The notes below the pieces were generated by a model, which worked only from the letters and a program-made list of their open reading frames with translations, was not told where the DNA came from and did not search any database. The translations under genes were made by a program, and so were the position numbers. Positions 47,796 through 60,075 of a DNA stretch of 64,000 nucleotides are shown here, piece after piece. Source of the DNA: Misgurnus anguillicaudatus (taxonomy: Eukaryota > Chordata > Actinopteri > Cypriniformes > Cobitidae); contig NC_073342.2 of assembly GCF_027580225.2 (NCBI RefSeq), positions 18,860,501 through 18,924,500 on the forward strand. Direction: 5' to 3'. How positions within the stretch are numbered: the stretch's first letter is position 1; every line of letters begins with the position of its first letter.

Positions 47796-49424
47796 CAGTA
47801 TTGTTCAAAATAATAGCAGTACAATGTGACTAACCAGAATAATCAATGTTTTTAGTATATTTTTTTTTATTGCTACATGGCAAACAAGTTACCAGTAGGT
47901 TCAGTAGATTCTCAGAAAACAAATGAGACCCAGCATTCATGATATGCACGCTCTTAAGGCTGTGCAATTGGGCAATTAGTTGAATTAGTTGAAAGGGGTG
48001 TGTTCAAAAAAATAGCAGTGTGGCATTCAATCACTGAGGTCATCAATTTTGTGAAGAAACAGGTGTGAATCAGGTGGCCCCTATTTAAGGATGAAGCCAA
48101 CACTTGTTGAACATGCATTTGAAAGCTGAGGAAAATGGGTCATTCAAGACATTGTTCAGAAGAACAGCGTACTTTGATTAAAAAGTTGATTGGAGAGGGG
48201 AAAACCTATAAAGAGGTGCAAAAAATGATAGGCTGTTCAGCTAAAATTATCTCCAATGCCTTAAAATGGAGAGCAAAACCAGAGAGACGTGTAAGAAAAC
48301 GGAAGACAACCATCAAAATGGATAGAAGAATAACCAGAATGGCAAAGGCTCAGCCAATGATCACCTCCAGGATGATCAAAGACAGTCTGGAGTTACCTGT
48401 AAGTACTGTGACAGTTAGAAGACGTCTGTGTGAAGCTAATCTATTTTCAAGAATCCCCCGCAAAGTCCCTCTGTTAAAAAAAGGCATGTGCAGAAGAGGT
48501 TACAATTTGTCAAAGAACACATCAACTGGCCTAAAGAGAAATGGAGGAACATTTTGTGGACTGATGAGAGTAAAATTGTTCTTTTTGGGTCCAAGGGCCA
48601 CAGGCAGTTTGTGAGACGACCCCCAAACTCTGAATTCAAGCCACAGTACACAGTGAAGACAGTGAAGCATGGAGGTGCAAGCATCATGATATGGGCATGT
48701 TTCTCCTACTATGGTGTTGGGCCTATTTATCGCATACCAGGATCATGGATCAGTTTGCATATGTTAAAATACTTGAAGAGGTCATGTTGCCCTATGCTGA
48801 AGAGGACATGCCCTTGAAATGGTTGTTTCAACAAGATAATGACCCAAAACACACTAGTAAACGGGCAAAGTCTTGGTTCCAAACCAACAAAATTAATGTT
48901 ATGGAGTGGCCAGCCCAATCTCCAGACCTTAATCCAATTGAGAACTTGTGGGGTGATATCAAAAATGCTGTTTCTGAAGCAAAACCAAGAAATGTGAATG
49001 AATTGTGGAATGTTGTTAAAGAATCATGGAGTGGAATAACAGCTGAGAGGTGCCACAAGTTGGTTGACTCCATGCCACACAGATGTCAAGCAGTTTTAAA
49101 AAACTGTGGTCATACAACTAAATATTAGTTTAGTGATTCACAGGATTGCTAAATCCCAGAAAAAAAAATGTTTGTACAAAATAGTTTTGAGTTTGTGCAG
49201 TCAAAGGTAGACACTGCTATTTTTTTGAACACACCCCTTTCAACTAATTGCCCAATTGCACAGCCTTAAGAGCGTGCATATCATGAATGCTGGGTCTTGT
49301 TTGTTTTCTGAGAATCTACTGAACCTACTGGTAACTTGTTTGCCACGTAGCAATAAAAAATATACTAAAAACCTTGATTATTCTGGTTAGTCACATTGTA
49401 CTGCAATTATTTTGAACAATACTG
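47796..49424 (+). mobile_element. Tc1-like transposon, near full length, IR/DR type
   Basis: Flanked by TA at 47794-47795 and 49425-49426. The inverted repeats are long, about 210-225 bp (to about 48021 on the left and from about 49212 on the right). Each repeat holds two copies of a TTCAAAATAATAGCAGT-like motif, one at the outer tip and one at the inner edge, the IR/DR layout known from Sleeping Beauty-type transposons, where both are transposase-binding sites. The arms still match closely, implying modest age. It carries the broken transposase at 48135-49128. It lies between P450 copies A and B. Confidence 0.9.
48135..49128 (+). pseudogene. Tc1-like transposase, broken by two frameshifts
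   Basis: DD34E transposase of about 330 residues. N-terminal helix-turn-helix (EEQRTLIKKLIGEGKTYKEV), AT-hook-like RVRKRK linker, second DNA-binding region (ITSRMIKDSLELPVSTVTVR), then the catalytic residues: Asp in WTDESK, Asp in FQQDNDPKHTS, and Glu in DLNPIENLW, with 34 residues between the last two. The frame shifts twice: in the A-run at about 48476-48484 and near 48735-48745. The rest is open to the natural stop, so it is inactive but recently so. Confidence 0.9.
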
Positions 49425-49730
49425 TAGATGCTACATTTGGCAGTTTCAGACACATAGTTGCTTAGTTGGGTTTCACAATGCATATGTGAGTTGCGCTTTC
49501 TTTAAGCGTAAACTTCAGTGTCATGATGCTTTTGTATAAGAATTTAAGCAACGGTCAAACTGATCTTGAGGCTGAACTGTGTTCTTCAGAGTCAGGGTAT
49601 AGAAATTGATTAAAATTCTTGGGGAAATTTGTCATTTTTTTATTACATTAGGTTATCATATATCTGTTGTAATACATTTATTTTTGTTGACCTTAATATA
49701 TGTGACCAGTCACACAAAACATCATGAATA

Positions 49731-52700
49731 TTATTTGCCAGGTTCTCTGAGTCTGATGTGCATTCTGTAGGGTTTGGGTGTTTGTGTTACTCCAAACACA
49801 GGGGTGTAATCTGGTTCCCCGGCATCTTCAGGCCAAACAAACTGGAATCGACGCAGCAGAGTGACGATGATCAGGAAAAGCTCCATACGAGCAAGACCCT
49901 CACCAAGACACACACGGGGTCCGGTAAACAACATACTGTAAATACTGATGACAGAACAGAATGAAACAAGGTAAACAATGAAAATATTAATTATCCTACA
50001 TATTTCTGAACAGTTACCGGTAGAAAATGGCATGAAGGCTTCAGGTTTCTCAAATTGGCCCTCATCATTCAGGAAGTTGGCTGGATTAAACTCATGCGGA
50101 AACTTCCACTGACCTTCTTCATTCAGTACAGAAGTAAGATTAGGAATAACAAGAGTTCCCTAAAAGAGTAAAGGAGAAAAAAAGAAAATTATTAACAATT
50201 ATTAAATATGAAAAGCTCAAGTTTATATTGAGGTTTTCTAACCTTTGGGATGTTGTAACCCATCAGCTCTGTGTCTTTGGTGGTGCAGTGAAACACACTC
50301 AGTGGTACGGTGTGTGCCACACGCTGAACTTCATGAATCACAGCATGTGTGTACGGCATATTGTGTCTGTCTTCATACGACGCCTGATCTTTACCTTCCA
50401 GAACTTCATCAATCTCTTGCTGACATCTCGCTGGAGGAAAAACAAAGACATGATGATGTGTGTTTAAGCTTAAAGTGCCCATATTATGAAAAACTCACTT
50501 TTTCTGGGTTTTAGGGGAAAAAAATCATCCATTCTGTTTTGAGTGAGATACAGGTTTCTGAATGTCCTCTGCCTTGAATCTCAGATTACACGGTTTCAAA
50601 CTCAGCTCCGAAGTGACGTAACTAGCCGTTTTGTCACATTCAGTTTGAATTTCCCCGCCCACCACCCCACTCGCAGGCCTCCACCCACCAGGTAGCTAGA
50701 GAACACAGAGAGCAGTCACTTCGCTGATACCCTCTGTGCTGTCATCATTTCTCACGGAAATAACAGCGCTATTTGGATATTATGGATTACTCCCGCCTAC
50801 TTTTAAAAACAAAGTTTTAACGCGTGGTTATTGGAACCTGGAGTAATCTTATATACAGTGTGTTACGACGCAAATAGTCATCAGGTTGTAGGCGATAAGA
50901 CGTTCATGCGAAATCTGATGTAAACAACAGACTATGTATCTATATTTCACGGATTATATGCATTTGTGGACAAAAATGGTCATTGGATGTATTTTATTGG
51001 ACTTTCATGGATCATTCACACATCTGAAACAGACTGGATTCGATTCGCGATCGTTGTATCAACACAAAAGGTAAGAAGTCGCGTTATATTTTGCATGTTG
51101 TCATCTTCTGTCACAAAATACTACATTTATGATGCTAGAGCATCTGTATCTCAAAACAGAGATCATACATTGATGCTAATCCCGTAAATTATACCTTTTA
51201 AATGTATAGTGATGTTAAAATTGTTTGTAAAATTGTTTTGCAGTAACGTTAGGCTATATAGATATTTTTATAATAATAATAATAATAATATTATATAAAA
51301 TAATAACACAGTATGGTCTGTACTGCTCACGATATCACTATGCATGCGCACATGACGTTAGTAGTGGGGCGTGATCAAAGGAGCAGCAGCTCATAAATAT
51401 GTAATGACTAGCTCAAAACGGCACAATCTGAACTGCCCTGAAACAGGGGCTCCTTGGATGGGTAACAATCTTTTCCTACAAGCTATTTCGAGCAAACAAC
51501 TTTTGAAACATGCTTTATGGAACTCATACACCTATTTAACTTGTGGAAAAGCAGTCATAAGATGGGTACTTTAATAATTTGAGCAAAATGAATCAAACTC
51601 AGTGTGTTTGTAAAATACAAACCCTGAACTTCGGGGTGATTCATGAGGTAGAGAAATGCAGTGAGGAGGGTATTAGATGTTGTATCAGTCCCTGCAAAGT
51701 GCAAGTCCAAAATGTACATGATGAGCCGAGATTCATCAAAGGTGGAGCCATCATTACTTCTCTAGAAACATCAGATATTATGAAGATTTATTAGTGAGGT
51801 TTAAATTGTTTGAGTCATGCAAATTTTTAGACTATAACACACAAACTCAAACCTTATCAAGCTCATCCAGATAGCAGTCAATGAAGTCTCTCGGCTCTCC
51901 TGGGACTCTTGTCTTCTTGTGCTTGTTGATCAAAGTCAAAGTCATATTTTTTATCTCTTCTACGACTTTAAAACCTTTTCTAAACGGTAGGGGTATGCAT
52001 CTCAATGCAGGAACTGTGTCGTATATCATGTTTAAAATGGAAATATTTGACATTTTCATATACAATAGAATTTCCATTTCTTAATTTAACAAATGCTTTC
52101 ATTTAATTATTCTACAATGACAACATCTCAAATAATCTGTGGCATCATTTCCCAAATACGAATATCAATCATTGCTATTTGTATTAATTCAGCAAATATG
52201 GTTTATGTAAACACTGTTTTTGAAACAGATGTTTTTTGGGATCCAGTATCTCTCTCACCATGTTCCATGGTCCATTGATGATCTTTGAAATAGCTGTACT
52301 GAGTTGAACGTAGCGTGTGAGAAATTCATCACTGTAGTCAAAGCGCGATCCAAACAGAACCAAACTGATAACATTTGATGCAGCGTTGTGGAACCAGGTC
52401 TGAGGACTCACCGTTCTTCCTGTACAATGTAACAATTTTGAAACCTTTTGTCAGCAAGTTCCAATAAAAGATATGAAAATATTAAAATATTTTTTTTGTA
52501 TTTAAATGAATACCAGCATTTTCTTCCAAACAAGCAACTATATGTGAGATTTCTCCCAGAATCCTCTCTTCCATTGTTTGCTTCCCCAGACCAAAGTTTC
52601 TCAGGGTCATGAGAGCAAAGCGTCGATGTTCCTTCCAGCCAGGGCCATAGTCGGCAAAAATAACACCTTTGTTAAAATTGTAAGGTAAGTTTTGAGCTTT

Positions 52701-53764
52701 TGTGAATTTTAAACCTATTATGACCTTATAATCACTCAGAATTACATTCACTTTTATGCTTCTTAGCAAAACTTAAGAACATTAAAGAGATTTGGAATTC
52801 AGTGTGAACTGACAACTTTATAAATCTTAAGAAATTACTTAAAATTTTGACCATTATTTTAAAGTGAAAATCATTGTAACTTATTAGTAATTACTCAGGA
52901 CTTAAGACAGAAGTCTCAATAAATTATTTAAAATGTTGACAATTTTCGGTCTTTTTAAATATGTCTTAGTTAATGTATTGTTCACTAGGATTTATTCGAA
53001 ATGTAATAGTAAATAATGACTATTAAATAAGTAATAAGTAACTAATTGCTACTTAACCCAAACATTAAAATGCAATTACCTACTGATAAGTTAATCGCTC
53101 TTCTTTATTAGTTACCAGTAGTGATAACAGTGTTAATGCAGCACCAACCTTTGTTCTGCATTACTTTATGTGTAACTACCTATTAAGTATGGAGCATTAT
53201 TTTGAGTTCAACTAATGAAAAATGGGGGCAAAAACAAGTGTTGCTTTTGGTCAGTGTAAATGATTGATGCTGTAATTCCTTTTACTTACCTTTATTCTCT
53301 GTAATATGATTGATCATAAAGTCCTGAGGCCGTCCTGAAAAGTCTACAGCTTTAGTAAGCAGAGCTTCCTTCATAACCTCAAAACCATTAAGAACCACTG
53401 CTGGTTTTGATCCCCAAAACAGGCCATAAAGCTTCCCATAGCGTTCTGCAAACTAAAAATATTGCACAAAAAAGATTTTGATTTAAAATGACAAGAAATA
53501 ATTCCAAAGTTATGTAAATCACAGTTTTTTTTTAAATTAAATATATATAAAAAAAAACTTTATAAATAGAGAACAAAACTTATACAATACTCTTTTAAAA
53601 TCTTTCAAAGGATTGGCAATGTCCAGATGAAGTAGATTTCCAAATACTGGAAGAGGTTGAGGTCCAGGGGGAAAGTTCTTGGGCTTTCGGATCCGAATGA
53701 AAAGGAATAAGAGGAATATGCATATCCACGCAACAACCAAAGTACCCAGCATGCTGACTGACAA
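49731..53764 (-). CDS. CYP2-family cytochrome P450, copy B (probably compromised)
   Basis: Second tandem copy. Exons in transcript order: 53752 (or 53764)-53591, 53452-53290, 52666-52514, 52419-52259, about 52030-51853, 51761-51623, 50430-50243, 50159-50018, about 49921-49731. Lengths match copies A and C, and no stop is seen in any exon. Conserved: anchor MLGTLVVAWICIFLLFLF, hinge KPKNFPPGP, I-helix AGTDTT, EVQR, FSTG/PRVCLGEG. Two acceptors are lost. Before exon 5 the sequence is AAACATG|ATATAC, where copy C has GACAG|ATATAT. Before exon 9 it is TTTACCG|GACC, where copy A has TTTACAG|GACC. Retaining intron 8 (93 nt) keeps the frame but puts 31 residues into the haem loop. A functional product is doubtful. 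Confidence 0.75.
50474..51570. mobile_element. TTAA-type element in P450 copy B
   Basis: Ends AGTGCCCATATTATGAAAAA and ATAAGATGGGTACT are imperfect inverted repeats, flanked by TTAA at 50470-50473 and 51571-51574. A short (TAA)n microsatellite lies near 51270. In intron 6. Confidence 0.75.
52667..53289 (-). other. Intron 2 of P450 copy B
   Basis: AT-rich intron sequence. No repeat with two ends and no coding frame seen. Confidence 0.5.
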
Positions 53765-53935
53765 ACTGAATGTACTGATGTAAGCTCTGTTTACACCAGT
53801 AAAGAGCTTGTGAACTCAAATCACCTATTAAAACAAACTGAATCTGCCTTGTGTGGCATGTGTTTACAATGCACGTGTTCAGATATGGCTATATACCAGG
53901 AGTAATAAAATGATCAGTCTGTTAAGCAAGCACTC

Positions 53936-56464
53936 GCACAGCAAAATCCCCGGTGTTAAATAAACACTGCTTGGTGTATATATAATCCACTCCCAGATGG
54001 GTGTGTAAAAAGACTGGTGTTAAAATTTAACACTGAAGCAGTGTTGAAGTTAATGAGATAATGAAGTGATGATTAAGACATTAATGGTGAACACCTGCTG
54101 GTTATTCTGTGTCAAATTAACCAAATTTTCCTGGATTATTTTGGTTAATACTAAAATTATGAAGAAAGACAAAATGCAATAGATGAATACAGCAAAATCC
54201 CCAGTATTAAATGAACATTGTTGGGTGTATGACTCCAAAAGCTGCAATCTTTCACGTTTGCCTCTCTATCATCATCTCTCTTAAAAAAAAAACTAAAATT
54301 ATAACTTGCAGCGTTATTTTCTAAACCGGGATGATAAGTTTAACTTCTAAACAGCTGTCAGAACAAAATACAAGCATCCACACACATGATTTAGTAGACA
54401 AATCTTCTTTCTGACGTGATGTAATCACAGAATGTATCACATTAGTGTTTGTTATGGGTTCATTTGAAGTCACCATTATTGTGATTAACGTTTCCTTTAG
54501 TTAGGCATTCTTCCTTTAACCTTCACTAAACTAATTTTCCTCTTTTAGCAATTGTAAGATTGTTTTATTAAGACTGCTTGTTCATTGCTTGATGTAGAGG
54601 GAAAACTGTTCAGACCATCTGAGGTTGTTTATTTATATTATACTCTACCAATCATTAAAAGATTTGATCATAAATAAATGATATAGACAATAATGCAAAA
54701 ATTCTCTGAATATGACACAGTTCTGAATAAGACTGCTGTAATGCTTTAGTTTTTTTTTTGCCTAAGAGAGACATCATAACTTCTGATACAAATCTCAACA
54801 ATGGTGACAGTAAATGGTAAGAAATTTGCAAAATTTTGTCATGTCACAATGCATGATGGGAGTTATGAATGAGTTTTATACAATCCTGGTACCCAGCATG
54901 CATTGCGGCATGAAACTTTGTTGTTGATTGTCACCATGATTGTGTTTTATAGGCTGATTGTTGATGTCTCAGTGTGTCTGATTGAAACCACAGATTAGAT
55001 TTCGGTGAAAAATATTAACTCTTAAGGCTATATGGATTTCATGGCGTGGACCGAATATAAAATTATACACGGTGATTATGTTTTTTGTATGAGATCATTG
55101 AATCACAACACTTATGTTTTCATAATAATTAACATAGTAACAGTTTAAGACTTCATTTATCTCATCTTCCTCTGCTCTAACAGAAGTGTTTAATAAACAC
55201 ACTGCCACAATGAGCAGAAGAAAACTAACACTAAACTTTAAGACCCAAGTACCCAACTAAAGGAAACACTAATCGGCACAATGGTGACTAACTTAATTAA
55301 CCAGATTTACAGCAGTTGTATCGAAGTTAAACTTATCATCCATGTAACTCTGCAAGCAAGTTGTAATTTTAGTTTTCAAACAGAGATGATGATAGTGTTC
55401 ATTTAACTGTGGGGATTTCATCTATTACATTTAAATATTTAGTCTTTCTGAATTATTTTAGTATTACTTTCTCCAGAAAAAGAGTCATCAAAATAAAACA
55501 TTAAAGACAGGGAAAATTCTAAAATTAAGTTGATTTGACACAGAATAACCAGCGGGTGTTCGCCATTGGTGTCTTGGTCATCACTTCATTGTCTCATTGA
55601 CTTCAACACTGCTTCACTGAGTACGTTTACATGCACAGCATAAGCGGATAACTATCAAAAATCTGCTTATTACAGAAAACTGTTTTAATGCGTTTACATG
55701 CAAATCAATAAGCCGCCTATGCAGACAACTGCGTTTACATGGGACTTCAGAATTATCAGTTTTCTCGCAGGCAGTGACGTCACCACCTATAGTACACAAT
55801 AGTCGTTCAAAAAGTTGATGGCATACCTGTCTTAAGCTGTACTGTTGTATCTCTTCTCGGGAAAGCCCATAAACGGCGTAAGCAAAAACCGATCGGCACA
55901 GGTAGTTTTTTGCCCATTATGCCGATTTCGAGTGGCATGTAAACAGCTTAACCGGCTTTCTCACGGTTTTGTCCATGTGCGCATGTCTCCGCGTATGAAA
56001 GATAAACGTCACACGCGGAAGTAAGCGCAAAGTAACGCATAAAAGTCTCCGCTCGACTAAAGCAGCTGGCAGAGAAACTGTTAAAATAGCAGTTCATGTT
56101 ACATTTACAGGTTCTGCAGACACGAGAAGAGATACAACAGTACAGCTTAAAAGACAGATATGCCGTCGACTTTTTGAACGACTATTGTGTACTATAGGTG
56201 GTGACGTCACTGCCTGCGAGAAAACTGATAATTCTGCAAGTCCCATGTAAACGCAGTTGTCTGCATAGGCGGCTTATTGATTTGCATGTAAACGCATGAA
56301 AACAGTTTTCTGTAATAAGCAGATTTTTGATAGTTATCCGCTTATCCTGTGCATGTAAACGTACTCAGTGTTAAATTTTAACACCAGTCTTTTTATACAC
56401 CCATCTGGGAGTGGATTATATATACACCAACAGTGTTTATTTAACACCTGGGATTTTACTGTGC
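53936..56464. mobile_element. Large foldback element between P450 copies B and C
   Basis: Tip GCACAGCAAAATCCCCGGTG pairs with ACCTGGGATTTTACTGTGC. The pairing continues through ATAATCCACTCCCAGATGGG, CAGAATAACCAGC-type blocks and TTAACTTCGA/AAGTTAAACTTATCAT, giving arms of roughly 450-500 bp. The right arm is split by a second element (55617-56364). No coding capacity is visible. The flanks give no certain duplication. Confidence 0.75.
55617..56364. mobile_element. Palindromic MITE inserted in the right arm of the foldback element
   Basis: Ends CTGAGTACGTTTACATGCAC and GTGCATGTAAACGTAC; about 240 bp of each arm pairs (for example CGCAGGCAGTGACGTCACCA with GTGGTGACGTCACTGCCTGC). Comparing the interrupted arm with the intact left arm of the host gives the empty site GCTTCAGTGTTAAA, which fits a 3-bp TCA duplication. 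Confidence 0.75.
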
Positions 56465-57477
56465 GTGATAGTTTTAAGTTTCTAAGGGATAGATTTTTAC
56501 CTGATTAAATACAAAATCCCTTCAGTATTAAAACAAAAAGAAATGCATGAGTGATAATTTGCTGTTTAAATGACTTGATTCCAATTTTTTTCTCTCATGT
56601 ACTGATGATCAGATATGTGACCAACGAAAGTGTAAACACACCACCAAAGATAAGAGGTTTGTTCGACTTTGGCCAATTCTCAATCCGAACGCTGCAGCCT
56701 CCAGAGGTCGCATTCAGAATATTAACAATTATTACAATTGACTATTATTTTTAGGCAATCGTAAATTGTTGTAATATGCTTATGACTTGCGAATGTAATG
56801 CTCAGTTAACTTAAATAAATCAGGCTTAATGACATGCATTGGGTTGAAAATAGCCCAGCATTTACAAGTACAAAATAATTGCTGCAAATCAAACCGCATG
56901 TTGTCAGTTATGGTATGCTCAGTAACATGAATAGTTTAATCCATTTATATTCTATTTTTTTACAAATCATGAGATAAATTAGACAATTTTTAATAACTGA
57001 AAAGAGACAGTGGACTAAACATGAGCCTTTCTTCATCAACATTTAGGAAATGGGAAGAAGGTGGTCAAGAGTAATGTCAACAGTGTGATTTTATTTTAAA
57101 ATAAGACAATTTTGTTAAACAGTAACACCAGTGACACAACTCCATGAACTTTTTTCATTATATTATTATAATATATTATATATTATTATATTTTTTGTGT
57201 TTATTCACTTTTTTGCCATTTACTATATATTTATCATATATTTAATAGTTATGTATACATTATTAGATGATTTAAATTGAAGAAAAATGTGTTTTTGACT
57301 TCAAAATAAAGCACTTTCCCTCTGTATGAGACTGTGGGACAAGCACTTCTGTGGTGCTTGTAATTCTAAACAATTAATTAAAAGACAAAAAGTTATCATC
57401 TCCAACTTAAATCTCTTTGCTTGGACTACAAAAAACACAGTTTATTTCCTGGGATTGGTGATATAGACAAGACCGAC
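56465..57477. other. Intergenic DNA, no gene seen
   Basis: AT-rich sequence downstream of copy C and upstream of copy B. Nothing recognisable apart from simple AT stretches near 57160-57250. Confidence 0.45.
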
Positions 57478-57809
57478 ATTATCATAATTTCTCCTGCTTT
57501 GACTCACAGCCTGTAAGTTAACTCCTTTTAGAAACCGAATCTTTCAAACATGGTAAGAAGTGTCACATTTCCGGCTAAAGTCAGAGGTATTCAAACCAAT
57601 CACAACATACAGATTAGTTGGCCAATCAGGGACACAGAGGTTTTAAAATCCGTGCGTTTCAGGAAGAGAGTGAAATCTGGAGCTACAAAAATGTACGGTA
57701 TGTGAAAAATAATGTGTTTTTTGAACCATAAACCACACAAACACATTATATTATACCAAATACACAAAATAACCCAGTTTTTTTAGCAATGAAATAGGTG
57801 CTCTTTAAC
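57478..57809. repeat. Dispersed repeat shared with 31425-31748
   Basis: Same order of blocks as the copy at 31425-31748 (TCTTTCAAACATGGTA, TTGGCCAATCAGGGACACAG, AAAATGTACGGTATGTG, ACCAAATACACAAAATAAC), ending TAGGTGCTCTTTAA. It ends about 180 bases from the 3' end of P450 copy C. Confidence 0.7.
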
Positions 57810-60075
57810 ACCCAACTGTACTTAGCCCTAGTGTGACAACAAGATCCACAAAAGATTAATGTGTGTTACTGTAAATAAACTAGTTTCTCAATCCAGTAAT
57901 ATTGAAAATGTACAGAGTCAAGTACATACTCTTTTATAAAATATGATATAACTGCATCTTAAACATTGTATGCACAGACACCTAACATCATTATTTGACC
58001 GGTTCTCTGAGTCTGATGTGCATTCTGTAGGGTTTGGGTGTGAGCGTGACTCCAAACACAGGGGTGTAATCTGGTTCCCCGGCATCTTCAGGCCAAACAA
58101 ACTGGAATTGACGCAGCAGAGTGACAATGACCAGGAAGAGCTCCATACGAGCAAGACCCTCACCAAGACAAACACGTGGCCCTTAAACAACATGTATATA
58201 TGTCATTATCAAGCAAGCATAAACATAGACACATGTGACTTCATGTTATATATGTTTAGTTACCTGTCGAGAAGGGAATAAAGGCTTCAGGTTTTTCAAA
58301 GTGGCCCTCATCATTGAGAAAATTGGCTGGATTAAACTCATGAGGAAACTTCCACTGACCTTCTTCTTTTAGTACAGATGCAAGATTAGGAATAACTACT
58401 GTTCCCTTTGGGATGTTGTAACCCATCAGCTCTGTGTCTTTGGTGGTGCAGTGAAACACACTCAGTGGTACGGTGTTTGCCACACGCTGAACTTCATGAA
58501 TCACAGCCTGTGTGTAAGACATATTGTGTCTGTCTTCATACGACGCCTGATCTTTACCTTCCAGAACTTCATCAATCTCTTGCTGACATCTCGCTGGAGG
58601 ACATGATGATGCATGTTTAAGCTTCATGCATAAAACAACATAATCACAAATTCAGTGTGTTTTTGAAATACAGACCCTGAACATCAGGGTGATTCATGAG
58701 GTAGAGAAATGCAGTGAGGAGGGTGTTGGATGTTGTATCAGTCCCTGCAAAGTGCAAGTCCAAAATGTACATGATAAGCTGGGCTTCAGAAAACGATGAA
58801 CCATAATCTCCTCTCTAAAAACATAAAATATCATTCAGTTTAATATTATACAACATTCTGTATATTAAAAGTACAGTAGGATCAAAAACCACCTTATCAA
58901 GCTCATCCAGGTAGCAGTCAATGAAGTCTCTAGGCTCTTCTGGGACTCTCGTCCTCTTGTGCTCTTCGATCAGTTTAAAAGTCATATGTTTAATCTTCAA
59001 TGCATTATCAAAGGCTTTTTTAAATGGTAAAGGCAAGCATTTCAATAAAGGAAATGTGTCATATATCTGTCAAAGAAGCACATGACATTTTCATGCATGG
59101 AAAGAACTGTTATTATATAGTATGGAATGATTGTCATGGACATTCTGCTATGAAAATAAATGTTTGTGTGTTGCATTTTTCATGTCTCTCTCACCAGGTT
59201 CCATGGTCCATTTATGATCTTTGAAATCTCTGTACTAAGCTGAACATAGCGTGTGAGAAATTCATCAGTGTAATCGAAACGGGATCCAAACAGAACCAAA
59301 CTAATAACATTTGATGCGGCGTTGTGAAACATGGTCTGAGGATTTACCATTCCTCCTATTAATTTAAAAACATTACATTTTATATATACATATACAATTA
59401 TTAAATAAATTTCTTGCAAATTCTTATAACTACCAGCATTTTTTTCCAAACATGCAACTATATGTGAGATTTCTCCCAGAATCCTCTCTTCCATTGTTTG
59501 CTTCCCCAGACCAAAGTTTCTCAGGGTCATGAGAGCAAAGCGTCGATGTTCCTTCCAAGTTGGGCCATAGTCGGCCAAAACAACACCTTTAATAAAACTG
59601 TTAGTTATGAGGATTTGTTTTTTGTAACATACCTCTTTTAATTAGCTTAGACCAGCATAATAGCCATACATATCAATTATACATTCATTTATGTTCAGTT
59701 TTTGTTCAAAGGAACTAAGAAAGCAAATGGCAATAAACATGTAGTACACTACAGTACTATAAATGTTGTCCATACAATATATGCACTATAATCCAAGTAC
59801 AGTTATGTGTAAAAACATATAGTCAAAGAATATCATATGGTATTTTAAAAACATATTAAAACATGACAGAATTTTAATTTTTGGGCAATCTATTTGCTTA
59901 ACTAATGCATTATGCTATAGTTGCCAAATTTATCAAAATCCCTCAACTGCCTGTAAAGTTAATCTATTGAGATTTTTTTGATCTCTTTAGAAATGTGAGA
60001 AATAATAGATAAACTTCACAAGGGGGCTGATTTTATTCATTAAAAAATTTAAATGTTTTAATGACAGTTGTAAAT

